DNA of 64,000 nucleotides from assembly GCF_036840915.1 (NCBI RefSeq), contig NZ_CP085725.1, positions 2,604,001 through 2,668,000 of the forward strand, read 5' to 3'. Made by a program: the position numbers and the translations under genes. Positions 63,850 to 64,000 of this stretch are shown piece after piece. Within the stretch, counting starts at the first letter, position 1. Each line of letters begins with the position of its first letter. Origin of the DNA: Flavobacterium hankyongi. Its GTDB lineage: Bacteria; Bacteroidota; Bacteroidia; Flavobacteriales; Flavobacteriaceae. The notes under the pieces were generated by a model. That model saw only the letters and a list, made by a program, of their open reading frames with translations, was not told the origin of the DNA and did no database searches.

Positions 63850-64000
63850 TTATTTCATTTTTTTTAATTCAGGATATTTTTTCATTAAGTTACTAGTTCC
63901 TTTAATAGACTCATCTGCTTTTACAATTATTCTCAATTTTTTACCTTGATTTTCTAGTAATTGTTTCAAAAGTACAAATTCTCTACTACAGCTTCCACAG
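63850..64000 (-). CDS. C-terminal end of a deaminase-like toxin, runs off the right edge
   Basis: The visible 49 residues read CGSCSREFVLLKQLLENQGK, then LRIIVKADESIKG and a helix to the stop. CGSC followed by a helix and a strand is the zinc-ligand C-x-x-C end of the cytidine-deaminase-like fold used as toxin warhead. The start and any Rhs/YD core must lie beyond 64000. The SUKH gene one base after its stop supports a toxin-immunity pair. Confidence 0.6.
   Translation of the reverse strand, partial: CGSCSREFVLLKQLLENQGKKLRIIVKADESIKGTSNLMKKYPELKKMK

Overview
The window is AT-rich chromosomal DNA of a Bacteroidota bacterium, most likely Flavobacterium or a close relative. The evidence is TAnnTTTG promoter boxes ahead of many genes, a SusC/SusD pair, a type IX secretion sorting domain, DUF3127, DUF3098 and DUF3667 proteins, and short CGAG-type hairpin repeats between genes. 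No tRNA, rRNA, CRISPR array, insertion sequence or prophage structural gene was seen.

Region by region: 1-5.7 kb holds housekeeping and unlinked genes (FAD oxidoreductase overlapping a sensor kinase, flavin reductase, DUF3127 protein, aat, VF530 protein, YoaK-like membrane protein). 5.7-12.5 kb is a leftward thiamine operon, thiS-thiC-thiE paralogue-thiD-thiE-thiG-thiH-thiF, behind a TPP riboswitch whose first-stem strand can also pair with a segment that would otherwise cover the thiS start codon. 12.5-25.8 kb is mostly housekeeping (tag, truB, uppP, ftsX, fumC, leuS) with small membrane or secreted proteins; leuS carries an intergenic-type repeat in frame.

25.8-48.5 kb is a self-contained pectin utilisation island. 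A leftward outer-membrane/periplasmic operon encodes polygalacturonase, SusC, SusD, a DUF4861 protein, GH88/GH105 hydrolase, pectin methylesterase, pectate lyase and a CE12 acetylesterase. A second leftward operon encodes a hexuronate MFS transporter, KduI, KduD, UxaC, KdgK, a truncated LacI protein, Eda, UxaB and UxaA, so both unsaturated and saturated galacturonate reach pyruvate and glyceraldehyde-3-phosphate. A full-length LacI regulator sits between them. The same palindrome, TGTAATCGATTACA or a one-base variant, lies just after the promoter box of both operons and of the regulator, defining a local regulon.

48.7-57.3 kb is again ordinary chromosome (Lrp regulator, saccharopine-dehydrogenase-like enzyme, pckA, rnpA, a T9SS-secreted M1 aminopeptidase, a methyltransferase). 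From 57.4 kb the content becomes accessory: a patatin-like lipase, an M15 peptidase, then (59.6-64 kb) a leftward string of immunity-type genes and toxin tails without start codons. These include a deaminase-like tail followed by a SUKH protein, a papain-fold tail followed by an Imm35-like protein, and an unknown tail followed by an unknown protein, interspersed with three copies of a roughly 180-bp twin-hairpin element and two copies of a 30-bp hairpin. This looks like the 3' cassette array of a polymorphic (Rhs/YD-type) toxin gene lying beyond the right edge, with the repeats located where old tails were cut.
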